DNA from: Gloeocapsa sp. UFS-A4-WI-NPMV-4B04
GTDB taxonomy: Bacteria > Cyanobacteriota > Cyanobacteriia > Cyanobacteriales > Chroococcidiopsidaceae
NCBI GenBank assembly: GCA_019359535.1
Contig: JAHHHE010000010.1
Span: 1-51,747, forward strand
Reading direction: 5' to 3'
DNA: 51,747 bases
Translations under genes and position numbers: made by a program
Notes under the pieces: model-generated
The model's input: only the letters and a program-made list of their open reading frames with translations
The model's database searches: none
Told to the model about the DNA's origin: nothing
In this document: positions 35,727-45,129 of the stretch, piece after piece
Layout of the letters: every line of letters begins with the position of its first letter
Position numbering within the stretch: position 1 is the first letter of the stretch

Positions 35727-37133
35727 TTAGCTAACGATACTGTTTACACTTGCTGCTTGGGCAGTCAGGTTAGCAGGTAATGATTGGCGCAGGCGATCGC
35801 CGTATAAATCTAGAGCATTACCCCCAAGCAACATCTCTAAATACTCTCTGTCATAATTGCCATCAGCTACATCTTTGACACAGTTATGCAGTACACCATC
35901 CCAGTGACCATAATCGCCAGAGAAGCAAGCTAAACGCTTACCTGTTTCACCCATAGCAACAGGGAGATAAGCAGGGCCTGGATCGTCTGATTCAAACGAA
36001 GTAAAGATTTGACCGCGTTCAAAGTATTCCATCGGATCGCGGTGACGCAAATCGTAATGTTCATACAAGCTTTCGTCATTGATCTGACTGGGATCATGTT
36101 TCGCATTCCACATCAAATCAAATAAATTTTTCGCTTGACTAATCAAGTTGAAATTGTCGTGAGTCCCTCTTTCTTGGATCATCAGTTTGGTGAATTCCAT
36201 TAAAGAAGGGCGATAGGGATGCTTGGGGTCAAAGTCGCGGATGCGCTTTTCCCAATGTTCGTGGAAGGCATGGGCGAGATCGGGAACCCAACCACAGCCA
36301 CCTTCCAAAAATCCTACCCGCAGAGTGGGAAATTGCTCAAATGCGCCATCAAACACCATTCGCGCCATTGCTAGCTGTTGCTGGTTACGCTGCACAAAAA
36401 TGTGGGTAAGGACAAAGGTTTCCGTGTAGTCAGAAATGCCACCCACCATATAAGAACCTGGGCCACCATGAATGCCTAGCCCAATATCTAAATCTACAGC
36501 AGCTTGGAGAATCGGGCGAAAGTCAGGATGGCTAATCGTCTTACAAGAGCGAATATCAGGAAAAGCCTGGGGCGCTTTCGGGTGCGGAATTGGCATATTT
36601 GGCGCAACCGCGACACCAATCATGCCGAGTTCATTAACGCAACGGTGCATTTCAGCAACAGCCGCATCTACGTCTTGAAGAGGTAATACACCAATCGGCT
36701 TCAGGCGGTTGTCATATCCCCGACAATCATCAGCCATGTAGCTGTTGTAGGCACGACACAAAGCGATCGCAAGATCCTTATCTAAAATGCTAGAGAAGAT
36801 CAAATTAAGCGTGCCGTAAATTACATGGACATCAACGCCTTCTTGATCCATGTGTTGAATCCGTTGGCGATTGAACATTGCGCCCAAAGTTGTATCTGGA
36901 TGCAAGTTGCGAAAGCCGCCTTTTCCCATGCCTTGTGGCTGCGGGAACATCCGCATAAAGTCGTTTTTACCTGTTGCCGGATTAAAGTCTACGATCCGCG
37001 CTCTTTGGTCGCCTAGAGCATCTATCACTAAACCAATGCGATCGCGATACTCCGGTTCTATGTACTCCCGCATTACCAGGGGATTTTCTAGCTTGTGGGC
37101 ATCGGCATCAATGACTGCTAAACCTTGATACAT
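35727..37133 (-). CDS. Amidohydrolase 2 (TIM-barrel metal-dependent hydrolase)
   Basis: 468 residues of the amidohydrolase-related family. The first metal motif is DADAHKLE (in place of DxHxH), GIHGGPGSY carries the mid-barrel His, LEGGCGWVPDLAHAFHEHW is the C-terminal family motif, and FSGDYGHWDG holds the late Asp. Relatives hydrolyse or decarboxylate aromatic and other acids (ACMSD group). No substrate can be given. It lies at the edge of the lipid-like gene region and is transcribed away from it. Confidence 0.88.
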   Translation of the reverse strand: MYQGLAVIDADAHKLENPLVMREYIEPEYRDRIGLVIDALGDQRARIVDFNPATGKNDFMRMFPQPQGMGKGGFRNLHPDTTLGAMFNRQRIQHMDQEGVDVHVIYGTLNLIFSSILDKDLAIALCRAYNSYMADDCRGYDNRLKPIGVLPLQDVDAAVAEMHRCVNELGMIGVAVAPNMPIPHPKAPQAFPDIRSCKTISHPDFRPILQAAVDLDIGLGIHGGPGSYMVGGISDYTETFVLTHIFVQRNQQQLAMARMVFDGAFEQFPTLRVGFLEGGCGWVPDLAHAFHEHWEKRIRDFDPKHPYRPSLMEFTKLMIQERGTHDNFNLISQAKNLFDLMWNAKHDPSQINDESLYEHYDLRHRDPMEYFERGQIFTSFESDDPGPAYLPVAMGETGKRLACFSGDYGHWDGVLHNCVKDVADGNYDREYLEMLLGGNALDLYGDRLRQSLPANLTAQAASVNSIVS

Positions 37134-37256
37134 GAAATGTCCTTAATGTCAATAAGTAAATATGGAAAAATAGCGGCTACAGGCTTTTAGCCATCAGCTT
37201 AATGTAATGTAATAGAAATTTTATTGCCTGGGTTACATCAAGCTAACTTTTAATGG

Positions 37257-37607
37257 CTACAAAGAGCGTTGAACGGTTTTGTGCTTAAAATAGTTCCAGA
37301 ATTGACGCAAACCAAACCATCTCTCGAAAGACCATTGCATCGAGGTAGGAATAGTAACCCAGACTGGATACTTGACAAAAGCGGGTTGATTTTTCTCGAA
37401 TATTAAATGCCCACCGATTGCAAAAACTTGGGTTAGCACGAGGCAAATCAGTGTCAACCGCCAATCGTAGAACAAAAAGACAACGGCAGCGATCGCTAGT
37501 ACGTTAGTCAAGTGATGCAGAAATTGATTAATCGGATGTTGATGACAGGCAGCAAAGTAGACTTTTGCTTCTTGTAAGTAGCTCAAACTTAATTCTCCTA
37601 GACTCAC
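37257..37607 (-). CDS. DUF962/Mpo1-like membrane protein
   Basis: About 116 residues with three or four TM helices. HQHPINQFLHHLTNV near the N-terminus and GGHLIFEKNQPA carry the conserved His and Asn of the YGL010w/DUF962 family. The yeast member Mpo1 is an Fe(II) dioxygenase that shortens 2-hydroxy fatty acids made from phytosphingosine. GTG start at 37607; a TTG at 37586 has AGGAG at good spacing and may be the true start. It sits 164 bases downstream of the hydroxylase gene on the same strand. Confidence 0.85.
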   Translation of the reverse strand: MSLGELSLSYLQEAKVYFAACHQHPINQFLHHLTNVLAIAAVVFLFYDWRLTLICLVLTQVFAIGGHLIFEKNQPAFVKYPVWVTIPTSMQWSFERWFGLRQFWNYFKHKTVQRSL

Positions 37608-37735
37608 ACCAAAATTAGGAAAACTTGCAGCGTTTTACGAACGATAACACTACAACTCCTTACTATGCGGTAAAAATGAAAAAGTTTCTATGTCGCTATA
37701 GTCCAGTTAAGAAAGTGGCTAATAGCAAGTAATAT

Positions 37736-37760
37736 CCCCTGCTCCCCTGCTCCTCCGCTA
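37736..37760. repeat. CTGCTCC-type STRR
   Basis: Short tandem units of CCCCTGCT/CTCCGCT, ending in GCTAAGAA. A near copy lies at 49147-49176, so the two copies bracket the lipid-like genes. Confidence 0.5.
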
Positions 37761-37770
37761 AGAAAGCTCC

Positions 37771-38274
37771 TTACCACCAGCGCAGTTCCCAACGCCCTCT
37801 TTCTGGTTGACTAAGTTCTTCTTCTGTCAGCCATTCCACAGGCTTGTAAGTTCCAAATACATGATCCCACCAATCTACGGCTAAACCAAAGTTATGATGC
37901 CACATCCCGTATTTGTGATGAACATAATGAACAGGCATTTTCATCCAAAAGCACTTAGTCGGGTTTTCGTGCTGTAGTTGATGAGCATAAGCTGAAAAAG
38001 CAGCAAAAAATAATGCCCCTAAAAACCAGCCAATGCCAGCTACCCAAGAGTAGAAAAACATAAGTAGCATGACTATCAGGCTACCCCTGACATAATCCCG
38101 AAATTCCCACACCACGCCTTGTCCCTCATTCCGGCGGTGATGATCTCGGTGACGTTCTCCAATTTTAGGCGAGACGTGCATCAAGCGATGTAGCCAATAT
38201 TCAACTAAACTAGCCAAGACAAACGCCAAGATAAAACAGGCGACTCCAACCCCTGCACTGTTTGATTGAAGCAT
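37771..38274 (-). CDS. Fatty acid hydroxylase/sterol desaturase superfamily protein
   Basis: 167 residues in the membrane. The histidine boxes are HRLMH, HRDHH, HQLQH and HYVHHKYGMWHHNFG, which bind a diiron centre. Members hydroxylate or desaturate fatty acids, sterols, sphingoid bases or carotenoids. The last box and WDHVFGTYKP fit the fatty-acid/sphingolipid hydroxylase branch more than CrtZ. GAGGAG five bases before the ATG. Its neighbours are the Mpo1-like gene downstream and a divergent GH3 gene, 75 bases away, so they may share a regulatory region. Confidence 0.88.
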   Translation of the reverse strand: MLQSNSAGVGVACFILAFVLASLVEYWLHRLMHVSPKIGERHRDHHRRNEGQGVVWEFRDYVRGSLIVMLLMFFYSWVAGIGWFLGALFFAAFSAYAHQLQHENPTKCFWMKMPVHYVHHKYGMWHHNFGLAVDWWDHVFGTYKPVEWLTEEELSQPERGRWELRWW

Positions 38275-38349
38275 AAATTCTCCTCAACACCACCTATTGC
38301 AGTTTAATCAATCTTTAGTCCACTTGTTCTGACTTAATATAAGCCCATA

Positions 38350-40026
38350 ATGGCAATTTTACTTTCACTTTTGACTGCTGTAGCTAGCTCTGTCAAGGCA
38401 GACTTTGTAAATAAAACTCGTCATCCAGAGGCTGTGCAGGAACAGTTTTTGTTTTCCTTACTGCAAGCTTACCGAGATACTGAGTTAGGTCGCAAATATA
38501 AATTAGGCGAGATTAAAACTATTGATTCGTTTCGCGATCGCATTCCTGTTTTACCTTACAGCAGTTACGAACCCTATCTTGAGCGCATTACCAAAGGTGA
38601 AAAAAATATTTTGACACCTAATCCGGTTGTTTTCCTGAACTTCACCAGTGGTTCGACTGGCACAAAAAAGCTAATTCCAGTCACGCGGCAATTTCAGAAC
38701 TCTTTGCGACAAGCTAATTTAACCAGCATTGGCTTTTTAAATGAAGCGCTAGAGTCACAAGGGCTGCAATTTGGTAAATTACTAGCAACTAACTCTGTGC
38801 AACTTCTAGGGCGTACCAGTGGCGGTATTGAGTACGGACCTGCTAGTGTGGGTGTTTTGCGTATGGGTAAGTTTCTCTATGAGCAACTATTCGCGCACCC
38901 TTACGAAACTCTGAAACCAGCTGATAGCCTTACCCGTCACTATATTTGCTTACTATTTGCCTTACAAGATCCTGCAATGCGTGGAATTGGCGCAAACTTT
39001 CCGATGCTGGTTTTGCGAATTTGCAATTATTTAGAACAGTACGCCGAAGACTTGATTTCAGATTTAGAAACAGGAACTATAGCCACCTGGTTGAAACTAG
39101 AACCAGAGATTCGAGTAAAACTAGAACGGCGCTTATCAGCTAATCCACGTCGAGCTAGGCAATTACGAGAAATCTTAAAATCAGAAGGACGACTTACGCC
39201 AAAACTTGCTTGGCAAAATCTATCCTTTTTTGTCACTGCACGTGGCGGTACATCAGATTTTTACTTTCAACGCTTCCCTACCTACTTTGAAGATACACCA
39301 GGATTTGGTGCAGTTTATTCATCAGCAGAAGGTACTTTTAGCATTAACCATGCTTTGAATGACGATAGCAGCATTTTAGCGATCGCTAGTGGCTTTTTTG
39401 AGTTTATCTCTGAAGAGCAATGGGAGGCAGACCATCCTCAAACACTACTAGCAACTGAAGTCAAACCAGGAAAACGATATCGAATTTTGACGACAAACTA
39501 TAGTGGTTTTTATCGTTACGATATTGGCGATGTTGTGGAAGTGGTCGGCTTTTATGAACAAGCTCCTTTACTTGTATTTCGTCATCGTCGCGGTGGGTTG
39601 TTATCTTCAACGACTGAAAAAACAACTGAGTTTCATGTGACTCAAGTAATGCAAATCCTCCAACAAAAATTCAACGTAGGATTAGAAGATTTTTGTATTA
39701 CTTTGTCTGAGAATGATTTTCCTGCTCACTATCTTGTTAATATTGAACTCGCTTCTGGTGAAAAGTTGAGTAATCCTCAAGCCTTTCTAGCCAGCTTTGA
39801 CCGCACTTTAAGTGAAGTTCACACTTCATATGGCGTTAAACGCCCAGATCAAGTACCTTCCCCAAGATTGCGAATTCTAGCTCCTGGTAGCTTCGCTATC
39901 CTCCGCCAACGTCAATTACAAAAAGGTATTCCAGATTCTCAACTAAAATTTCCTCATATTAGCGAAGACCGAGATTTTCTTGGTGGACTCGTCATGGAGC
40001 AAGAATTTAGGCTTGCAGATGATTAA
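38350..40026 (+). CDS. GH3-family acyl-adenylating enzyme, copy 1
   Basis: 558 residues, GH3 (auxin-responsive promoter) superfamily. In plants these adenylate acyl acids such as jasmonate or auxin and join them to amino acids. The ATP site shows as FTSGSTGTKKLIPVT (about 97), with YSSAEG, YRYDIGDVVEV, and a C-terminal domain ending LRQRQLQKGIPDSQLKFPHISEDR. Bacterial members are largely uncharacterised. It is a close paralogue of the gene at 42022. The likely role in this setting is activation of a fatty acid for amide formation, which is inference. Confidence 0.92.
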   Translation: MAILLSLLTAVASSVKADFVNKTRHPEAVQEQFLFSLLQAYRDTELGRKYKLGEIKTIDSFRDRIPVLPYSSYEPYLERITKGEKNILTPNPVVFLNFTSGSTGTKKLIPVTRQFQNSLRQANLTSIGFLNEALESQGLQFGKLLATNSVQLLGRTSGGIEYGPASVGVLRMGKFLYEQLFAHPYETLKPADSLTRHYICLLFALQDPAMRGIGANFPMLVLRICNYLEQYAEDLISDLETGTIATWLKLEPEIRVKLERRLSANPRRARQLREILKSEGRLTPKLAWQNLSFFVTARGGTSDFYFQRFPTYFEDTPGFGAVYSSAEGTFSINHALNDDSSILAIASGFFEFISEEQWEADHPQTLLATEVKPGKRYRILTTNYSGFYRYDIGDVVEVVGFYEQAPLLVFRHRRGGLLSSTTEKTTEFHVTQVMQILQQKFNVGLEDFCITLSENDFPAHYLVNIELASGEKLSNPQAFLASFDRTLSEVHTSYGVKRPDQVPSPRLRILAPGSFAILRQRQLQKGIPDSQLKFPHISEDRDFLGGLVMEQEFRLADD

Positions 40027-40027
40027 G

Positions 40028-40049
40028 CTGAGTTATTGCCAAAACTCAG
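40028..40049. terminator. Short hairpin between convergent genes
   Basis: CTGAGTT (40028-40034) pairs with AACTCAG (40043-40049) right after the GH3 stop. It is short, without a T-tract. Confidence 0.3.
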
Positions 40050-40117
40050 GCGTTGCTAGTGGGTAAAATACATATAATAGAGTAGTTTTCACTTTGCTTA
40101 ACTTGCGCTCATTAGTG

Positions 40118-41713
40118 TCAAGTTTTCCTGCTGTAGACGACAAATCGGGAGTTAGAGTAAACGCTTGGTAAGTCTAGTTGATGTTCAACGCCAGTCACAA
40201 AATAAGTTGCTTGATACTTAGTCATCAAGGCATCAGCTTGGGCAGTTGTCAACTGATTGTAGCCATTGGTTAGCGATCGCCCAATTTCACGCCTGCTGTC
40301 TTTTGTGCGATCTTTTGTTGGCCAAGGTGATTCACTGCTTAAGTCACTTAGACGCTGATACCATTCCAAGATGCCAGCCTTAGCTTGAGGTAGTAGTTTT
40401 AACTTAGCAATAGTTGGGCGTTCGCTTAACCAGGTGAAGTCAACCATATCTACAGGGGGAGACACCACAGTGGCAGTAGTCGGCGTATAGGTGCGAACCC
40501 AATTGCACAAAGCTTTATATTCAGGATCTAGCTTAGGAAACTTATATAAACCCAGGAATTGCTTTTGAAAGGTTACAGCCTGAATGCTGCACCTGCCGCT
40601 TAGTAGCACAATACAGACTATTATTAACACTTTTTTGCCACGATCTCTAAAAGCTCGCTCCAAAGCACAAGCGAGTAGTAAACAGGTATTGATCGTTAGC
40701 ATCACGTCGCCCAGCCGAAAGGGGTAATACTGTAAGAAACTGCCTTCAGTATCAATAGGAGCGATCGCAAGTCCCAGAATAAACGGTACTAGACTAAGTA
40801 AGGTAAATTCAGCCAACTCTATCCGCGCTGTATATTGTTCTGATAGCTTGTCTGTCAGTCGCTGTCGCCAAATCAGGGTAACACTGAAAGCCAACACCAA
40901 CAGGTAAACTGTAGGCTTTATCCACCAGTCTGAGTGCCACGATAGCGGGTTTAGGTGGTGAGGCAATCGCAGAAAGACATAAACATAAGACGGAGTTACT
41001 GGACTTGGCGGCAGCTTAGTAAACAACTGTCCTAGCACTGGTTGAATCGCAAATACGCTACCTGCTAGGTAAAGTAAAACAATCAACGCAAAGTTGCGGA
41101 TACCATGCAGCCGATTCCATCTCAGTGCTAGCCATCCCAGCACTATGAGAAACGTCCAGCCGCCTACCAAAACATGGAATGAAGTTGCTAGTCCTAACAA
41201 TAAAGCCATCGGGCGATAATGACCCTCCAGCATCAGCCTAATTGCCAGCAATACCAAACCGTAAGCGAACGATTTGGGTTCAAGTTTACCTACTATCGAT
41301 TCAGATGCAGCAACTCCCTGGTAACGATTTGTGTATAGAAACAGTCCCACAGCCAGCAAAATTAAAGTTAAGTTAAGACCGAGTTTCCGACCTATAAGCA
41401 CTAACCCTAAAGCAATCAGTACATAAGATATTAGCCGCCCTACTACAGCAGTGGCGAGGAATCCCCAGACTACGATTAGCCTGCCAAACAGGGTTTCAAA
41501 TAGCAGTCGATAACTAGCTGGCTGGTTAAGATACCAGTCGCCTGGAATCCAGCTAGGATCAGCGTAGTGTTTTGCCAAGGGCAAGATATCAGCTTCATTT
41601 CCTGTACCCATAATTTTGCTGAACAGGAATTTGAGACTCAGGAATGCTGTTACTACTAAAACACTAAGCCCGATCTGATAAAGGTTTGGTAGAATTTTGC
41701 TTATTTTAGTCAT
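40118..41713 (-). CDS. Polytopic membrane protein (DUF6798/GT-C-like)
   Basis: 531 residues with about ten TM helices across residues 12-400 and a soluble C-terminal domain of about 130 residues (WVRTYTPTTATVVSPP onward). The layout resembles GT-C glycosyltransferase-like proteins that use lipid-linked sugars, as well as the DUF6798 type found in cyanobacteria. Early acidic residues in GNEADILPLAKHYADPSW lie in the first outside loop, where GT-C enzymes keep their catalytic Asp. It sits between the two GH3 genes on the opposite strand. Function unknown; a lipid or sugar-lipid role would fit the context. Confidence 0.7.
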   Translation of the reverse strand: MTKISKILPNLYQIGLSVLVVTAFLSLKFLFSKIMGTGNEADILPLAKHYADPSWIPGDWYLNQPASYRLLFETLFGRLIVVWGFLATAVVGRLISYVLIALGLVLIGRKLGLNLTLILLAVGLFLYTNRYQGVAASESIVGKLEPKSFAYGLVLLAIRLMLEGHYRPMALLLGLATSFHVLVGGWTFLIVLGWLALRWNRLHGIRNFALIVLLYLAGSVFAIQPVLGQLFTKLPPSPVTPSYVYVFLRLPHHLNPLSWHSDWWIKPTVYLLVLAFSVTLIWRQRLTDKLSEQYTARIELAEFTLLSLVPFILGLAIAPIDTEGSFLQYYPFRLGDVMLTINTCLLLACALERAFRDRGKKVLIIVCIVLLSGRCSIQAVTFQKQFLGLYKFPKLDPEYKALCNWVRTYTPTTATVVSPPVDMVDFTWLSERPTIAKLKLLPQAKAGILEWYQRLSDLSSESPWPTKDRTKDSRREIGRSLTNGYNQLTTAQADALMTKYQATYFVTGVEHQLDLPSVYSNSRFVVYSRKT

Positions 41714-42021
41714 ACCAAATCCTCGTGTGACGCTGTCTTTGGGTTTGAGGTTCTACTCAAGAACTGCAAATGTCAACAACTCTCCAAGATTGACACTCAA
41801 GAACTGTTAAGTGGGACTTGCGCCCTCATCTTTGGCATTGCTTGTGTGATCCACTGATATTACGAGTTCTCACAATTTAAATTATCACTAAAATTGGTTT
41901 ATTCCAGAAGCAGACGTTAAGTGAGACGGGCTTTATTTCTTTTCTAATTCTTGACAATTGTTCAGTAAACTACCAAATGTGTTTGTGCTGATTTAAAGGC
42001 ATTGTTGCTGACTATTGGGAG
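41714..42021. promoter_or_regulatory. Divergent region with a 12-base direct repeat
   Basis: ACTCAAGAACTG occurs at 41755-41766 and again at 41795-41806, 40 bases apart (about four helical turns). GTTAAGTGxGAC also occurs twice (about 41809 and 41916). These could be binding sites for a regulator of the two divergent genes. No protein is known to me for them. Confidence 0.45.
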
Positions 42022-43767
42022 ATGTTAATGCCATTTGTGATGCCGATTTTGACTGCTGCTGCTAGATTCACCAAGTCAAATTTTGTCAAAAAAACTCGCC
42101 AGACTGCATTAGTGCAAGAAAAGTTCTTGCGCGACTTGTTGCAGGTTCACCAAAATACCGAACTAGGACAAAAATATAAACTGAGTGAAATCAAAACAAT
42201 TGATCAATTTCGGCAGCAAGTTCCAATTTTGCCTTATAGCAGCTATGAACCATTAATTGAGCGCATCTGCCAAGGCGAACAAAATATCCTGACGGCGGAA
42301 CCAGTCGTATATCTAACGCTGACAAGTGGTTCTACTGGCAAGAAAAAACTCATTCCCACCACTAGGCGATCGCAAAATGTAGTTAGACAAGCTACCTTAA
42401 CCAGCATCGGTTTTTTGAGTGAAGCCTTGCATTCACGAGGTTTACATTTTGGCAAACTACTCGTTACCAATTCAACACAACAATGGGGACGTACCAATGG
42501 AGGTATCCCTTATGGCCCAGCCAGTGCTGGTGTGTTGCAGATGGACAAGTTCCTCTACAAGCAATTCTTCGCCCATCCCTACGAAACTCTCCAGGTAGCT
42601 GATAGCTCATCTCGCCATTATGTTTGTCTATTATTCGCCTTACGCGAACCATTGACGCGGGGGATACTTGCCAATTTTCCGATGCTGATTCTCCGCACTT
42701 GTAACTATCTAGAAAAATATGCGGAAGACTTAATTCGAGATTTAGAAAAAGGAACGATTGCCGATTGGCTAGAATTAGAGCCTGAAATCCGGCTTAAATT
42801 GGAGCAGCAATGGTCAGCAAACCCAGTTCGCGCTGCTCAACTACGGGAAATACTTGACTTAAAAGGACGGCTTACTCCCAAGCTTGTTTGGTCTGATTTG
42901 TCTTTTGTCGCCAACGCGCGTGGCGGCACTTCAGATTTTTACTTTGAGAGATTTCCAGCCTATTTTGGAAATACGGGGATCTTTGGCGCGGTTTTTTCCT
43001 CTGCTGAAGGGATGTTTAGCATTTACCACGACCTTGATCATGATGGCAGCATTCTCGCAATTGACAGTGGCTTCTTTGAGTTTATTCCCGAAGACCAGTG
43101 GCAGCTAGAACAGCCAAAAACATTACTGGCAAACGAAGTCAAGGTAGGAGAACGCTATCGCATCCTGACGACTAGCTACGGTGGATTCTACCGTTACGAT
43201 ATTGGCGATGTGATTGAGGTATTAGGTTTTTACGAACAAGCTCCGATAATTGTCTTTCGTCACCGTTGTGGTGGACTAATTTCTTCAACTACCGAAAAGA
43301 CAACTGAATCTCACGCCACTCAGGTAATGCAGGCACTCCAGCAAGAATTTCGTTTATCTTTAGAGGATTTCTGTATTACTCTGTCAGAAGATGATTTCCC
43401 AGCCCGTTATCTCGCAAATATTGAACTAACTTCTGGTACAACTCTCAGTGATCCTCAAGCATTCTTGACGAGTTTTGACCGCAGACTCCAAGAAGTCAAC
43501 ACCCACTACGAAATTAGTCGCCGTGATACGATTCCGCCACCTCGACTCAGAATTCTGACTAAGGGTAGCTTTGCTATTCTCCGCCAGCGCCAGTTACAAA
43601 AGGGCATCCCCGATTCCCAGCTAAAATTTCCCCACATCAGCGAAGACCGAAGTTTTCTTACTGGACTGACAGTGGAACATGAGATTAGGCTTGCAGGAGA
43701 TTTAGCATCAAGTAATGAGGGGTCAGGGATCAGGGATCAGGGGTTAGGGAAATTAAACGAGATCTAG
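42022..43767 (+). CDS. GH3-family acyl-adenylating enzyme, copy 2, with repeat-encoded tail
   Basis: 581 residues, paralogue of the gene at 38350 over its whole length (LTSGSTGKKKLIPTT, FSSAEGMFS, YRYDIGDVIEV, HISEDRSFL). Where copy 1 ends (EFRLADD), copy 2 has EIRLAGD and then about 20 more residues (SSNEGSGIRDQGLGKLNEI) coded by a GGGGTCA/GGGATCA heptamer repeat. The same activation role is likely. The duplicated gene lies 2 kb downstream of copy 1 in the same direction, with the polytopic membrane gene between them. Confidence 0.92.
   Translation: MLMPFVMPILTAAARFTKSNFVKKTRQTALVQEKFLRDLLQVHQNTELGQKYKLSEIKTIDQFRQQVPILPYSSYEPLIERICQGEQNILTAEPVVYLTLTSGSTGKKKLIPTTRRSQNVVRQATLTSIGFLSEALHSRGLHFGKLLVTNSTQQWGRTNGGIPYGPASAGVLQMDKFLYKQFFAHPYETLQVADSSSRHYVCLLFALREPLTRGILANFPMLILRTCNYLEKYAEDLIRDLEKGTIADWLELEPEIRLKLEQQWSANPVRAAQLREILDLKGRLTPKLVWSDLSFVANARGGTSDFYFERFPAYFGNTGIFGAVFSSAEGMFSIYHDLDHDGSILAIDSGFFEFIPEDQWQLEQPKTLLANEVKVGERYRILTTSYGGFYRYDIGDVIEVLGFYEQAPIIVFRHRCGGLISSTTEKTTESHATQVMQALQQEFRLSLEDFCITLSEDDFPARYLANIELTSGTTLSDPQAFLTSFDRRLQEVNTHYEISRRDTIPPPRLRILTKGSFAILRQRQLQKGIPDSQLKFPHISEDRSFLTGLTVEHEIRLAGDLASSNEGSGIRDQGLGKLNEI
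43719..43749 (+). repeat. Heptamer STRR inside the GH3 gene end
   Basis: GGGGTCA, GGGATCA, GGGATCA, GGGGTTA, GGG in phase. It is the reverse complement family of the 32443 repeat (AACCCCT). It forms the coding end of the second GH3 gene. Confidence 0.85.
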
Positions 43768-43813
43768 AGTTAGGATTTACCCTAGCTCCTTCTTAGTTAG
43801 ATCAAACCTATCC

Positions 43814-44965
43814 CTACAGTGTCTGCCTAAGCGGAATAATTAGTAAAATCCCTGCCACAAAAGCTACACTGGCTGCTGCATAAAATATTCCTTCCAGTCC
43901 GCTATAACTTAGTACAGGTGCTAACAAAATCGGTGAAAGGAACTGTCCTAAAAAACCCGCCCCTGTTCCGGCTGCTAACACGCTTGAGCGTAGTTTTGCA
44001 GGAGCTAAGTTAGCTAGGGCGCTGTAAAGATTAGGCAGGACAATGCCAAATCCTATCCCGAAAAGCACTGCTGTCAGCAAAATTGAGTTGAGTTGCTGTA
44101 GTAAGGGAATTATCCCCACTGTCAAACCCATCAGTCCAAATCCCAGTGCTGTTGCTTTAGGTAAACTCAATTTTTGAGATAGCTTTCTAGTTACAAATGC
44201 TGATACAAACGCTGCCCCAACTGCTCGTGAGGCAAGAATAATACCATTGAGGATTGTCCCTGCACCAATTGTTGCTTTAAAGTACAAAGGCGCATAAATT
44301 ACTACCGCATACATTGAAACTGATGCCAGCCCTATGATTAGTAATAACCATAAGGCGAGAGGATGCCCTAAAACTTCGCTTAGTTTGTGGTTTGATTCTG
44401 TCGCGGTTGCTTTTGTTTGTTTTGGTTCATGAAGAATAAATTTGACGAGAATTGCTAAAGGTAGCCCCAAGCCGTAAAGATAAAAGGCCAATTGCCAATT
44501 ATTTGCACCAACTAAACCTCCCAGCAACGGAAAAAGAATGCCCGTGATTGTCAAGGTACTTGTGGCGTAACCCAGCGCTTGCGATCGCTTTTCTCCTTCA
44601 TACATACTCCCCAGTAACCCTAAACTAGCTGCGGCAATTCCCCCACTGGCTGCACCAAGTAATCCCCTTGTTATCAATAAAGGCCAAAAACTTGGCATCC
44701 AAGCGCCTGCTATCCCAAACACTGCGTACAGAATCAGCGAGGGAATCAGCACTCTTATCCGCCCGATTGAGTCTGCCAAAATACCCAACGGGGGAGCAAA
44801 TAAGGCTATTGTCAAGCAGTGCATACTAACTAAATTACCTGCTAACCCAGGATCAAGATTCAGTTGTTGCACTATCTCTGGCAAAACTGGAGCAACAACT
44901 CCCCCTGCCATAGTTGTTAAGGAACCTGCTACCAACAGCACTAATAACCTGGAATCGTGCAACAT
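43814..44965 (-). CDS. MFS transporter
   Basis: 383 residues with about 12 TM helices. The loop 2-3 motif is GILADSIGRIRVLIP (motif A), and TRGLLGAASGGIAAASLGLLG is the typical TM4-5 region. It resembles bacterial drug/metabolite exporters of the Bcr/CmlA or AraJ type. ATG start at 44965. Divergent from the Rieske gene, 164 bases apart. It may export a product of the neighbouring pathway; this is only context. Confidence 0.92.
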   Translation of the reverse strand: MLHDSRLLVLLVAGSLTTMAGGVVAPVLPEIVQQLNLDPGLAGNLVSMHCLTIALFAPPLGILADSIGRIRVLIPSLILYAVFGIAGAWMPSFWPLLITRGLLGAASGGIAAASLGLLGSMYEGEKRSQALGYATSTLTITGILFPLLGGLVGANNWQLAFYLYGLGLPLAILVKFILHEPKQTKATATESNHKLSEVLGHPLALWLLLIIGLASVSMYAVVIYAPLYFKATIGAGTILNGIILASRAVGAAFVSAFVTRKLSQKLSLPKATALGFGLMGLTVGIIPLLQQLNSILLTAVLFGIGFGIVLPNLYSALANLAPAKLRSSVLAAGTGAGFLGQFLSPILLAPVLSYSGLEGIFYAAASVAFVAGILLIIPLRQTL

Positions 44966-45129
44966 TTAATTTAGAGAACTCAAACCTTTAGCAATGACGA
45001 TAATATCAAACAGATAGATTTAGATAGTGGACAGTTGGCGTGGTGGCTGCACTCGTGCTGACAGATTGATTGACTTAAGAGAAACTAAAGAGCTAAATAT
45101 TGTCACAGCAGGCAATAAAAATACAGGTG

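Noticed and set aside
37771..38274. Beta-carotene hydroxylase (CrtZ)
   Set aside because: It shares the superfamily and size, but the last histidine box and WDHVFGT ending match the fatty-acid hydroxylase branch better.
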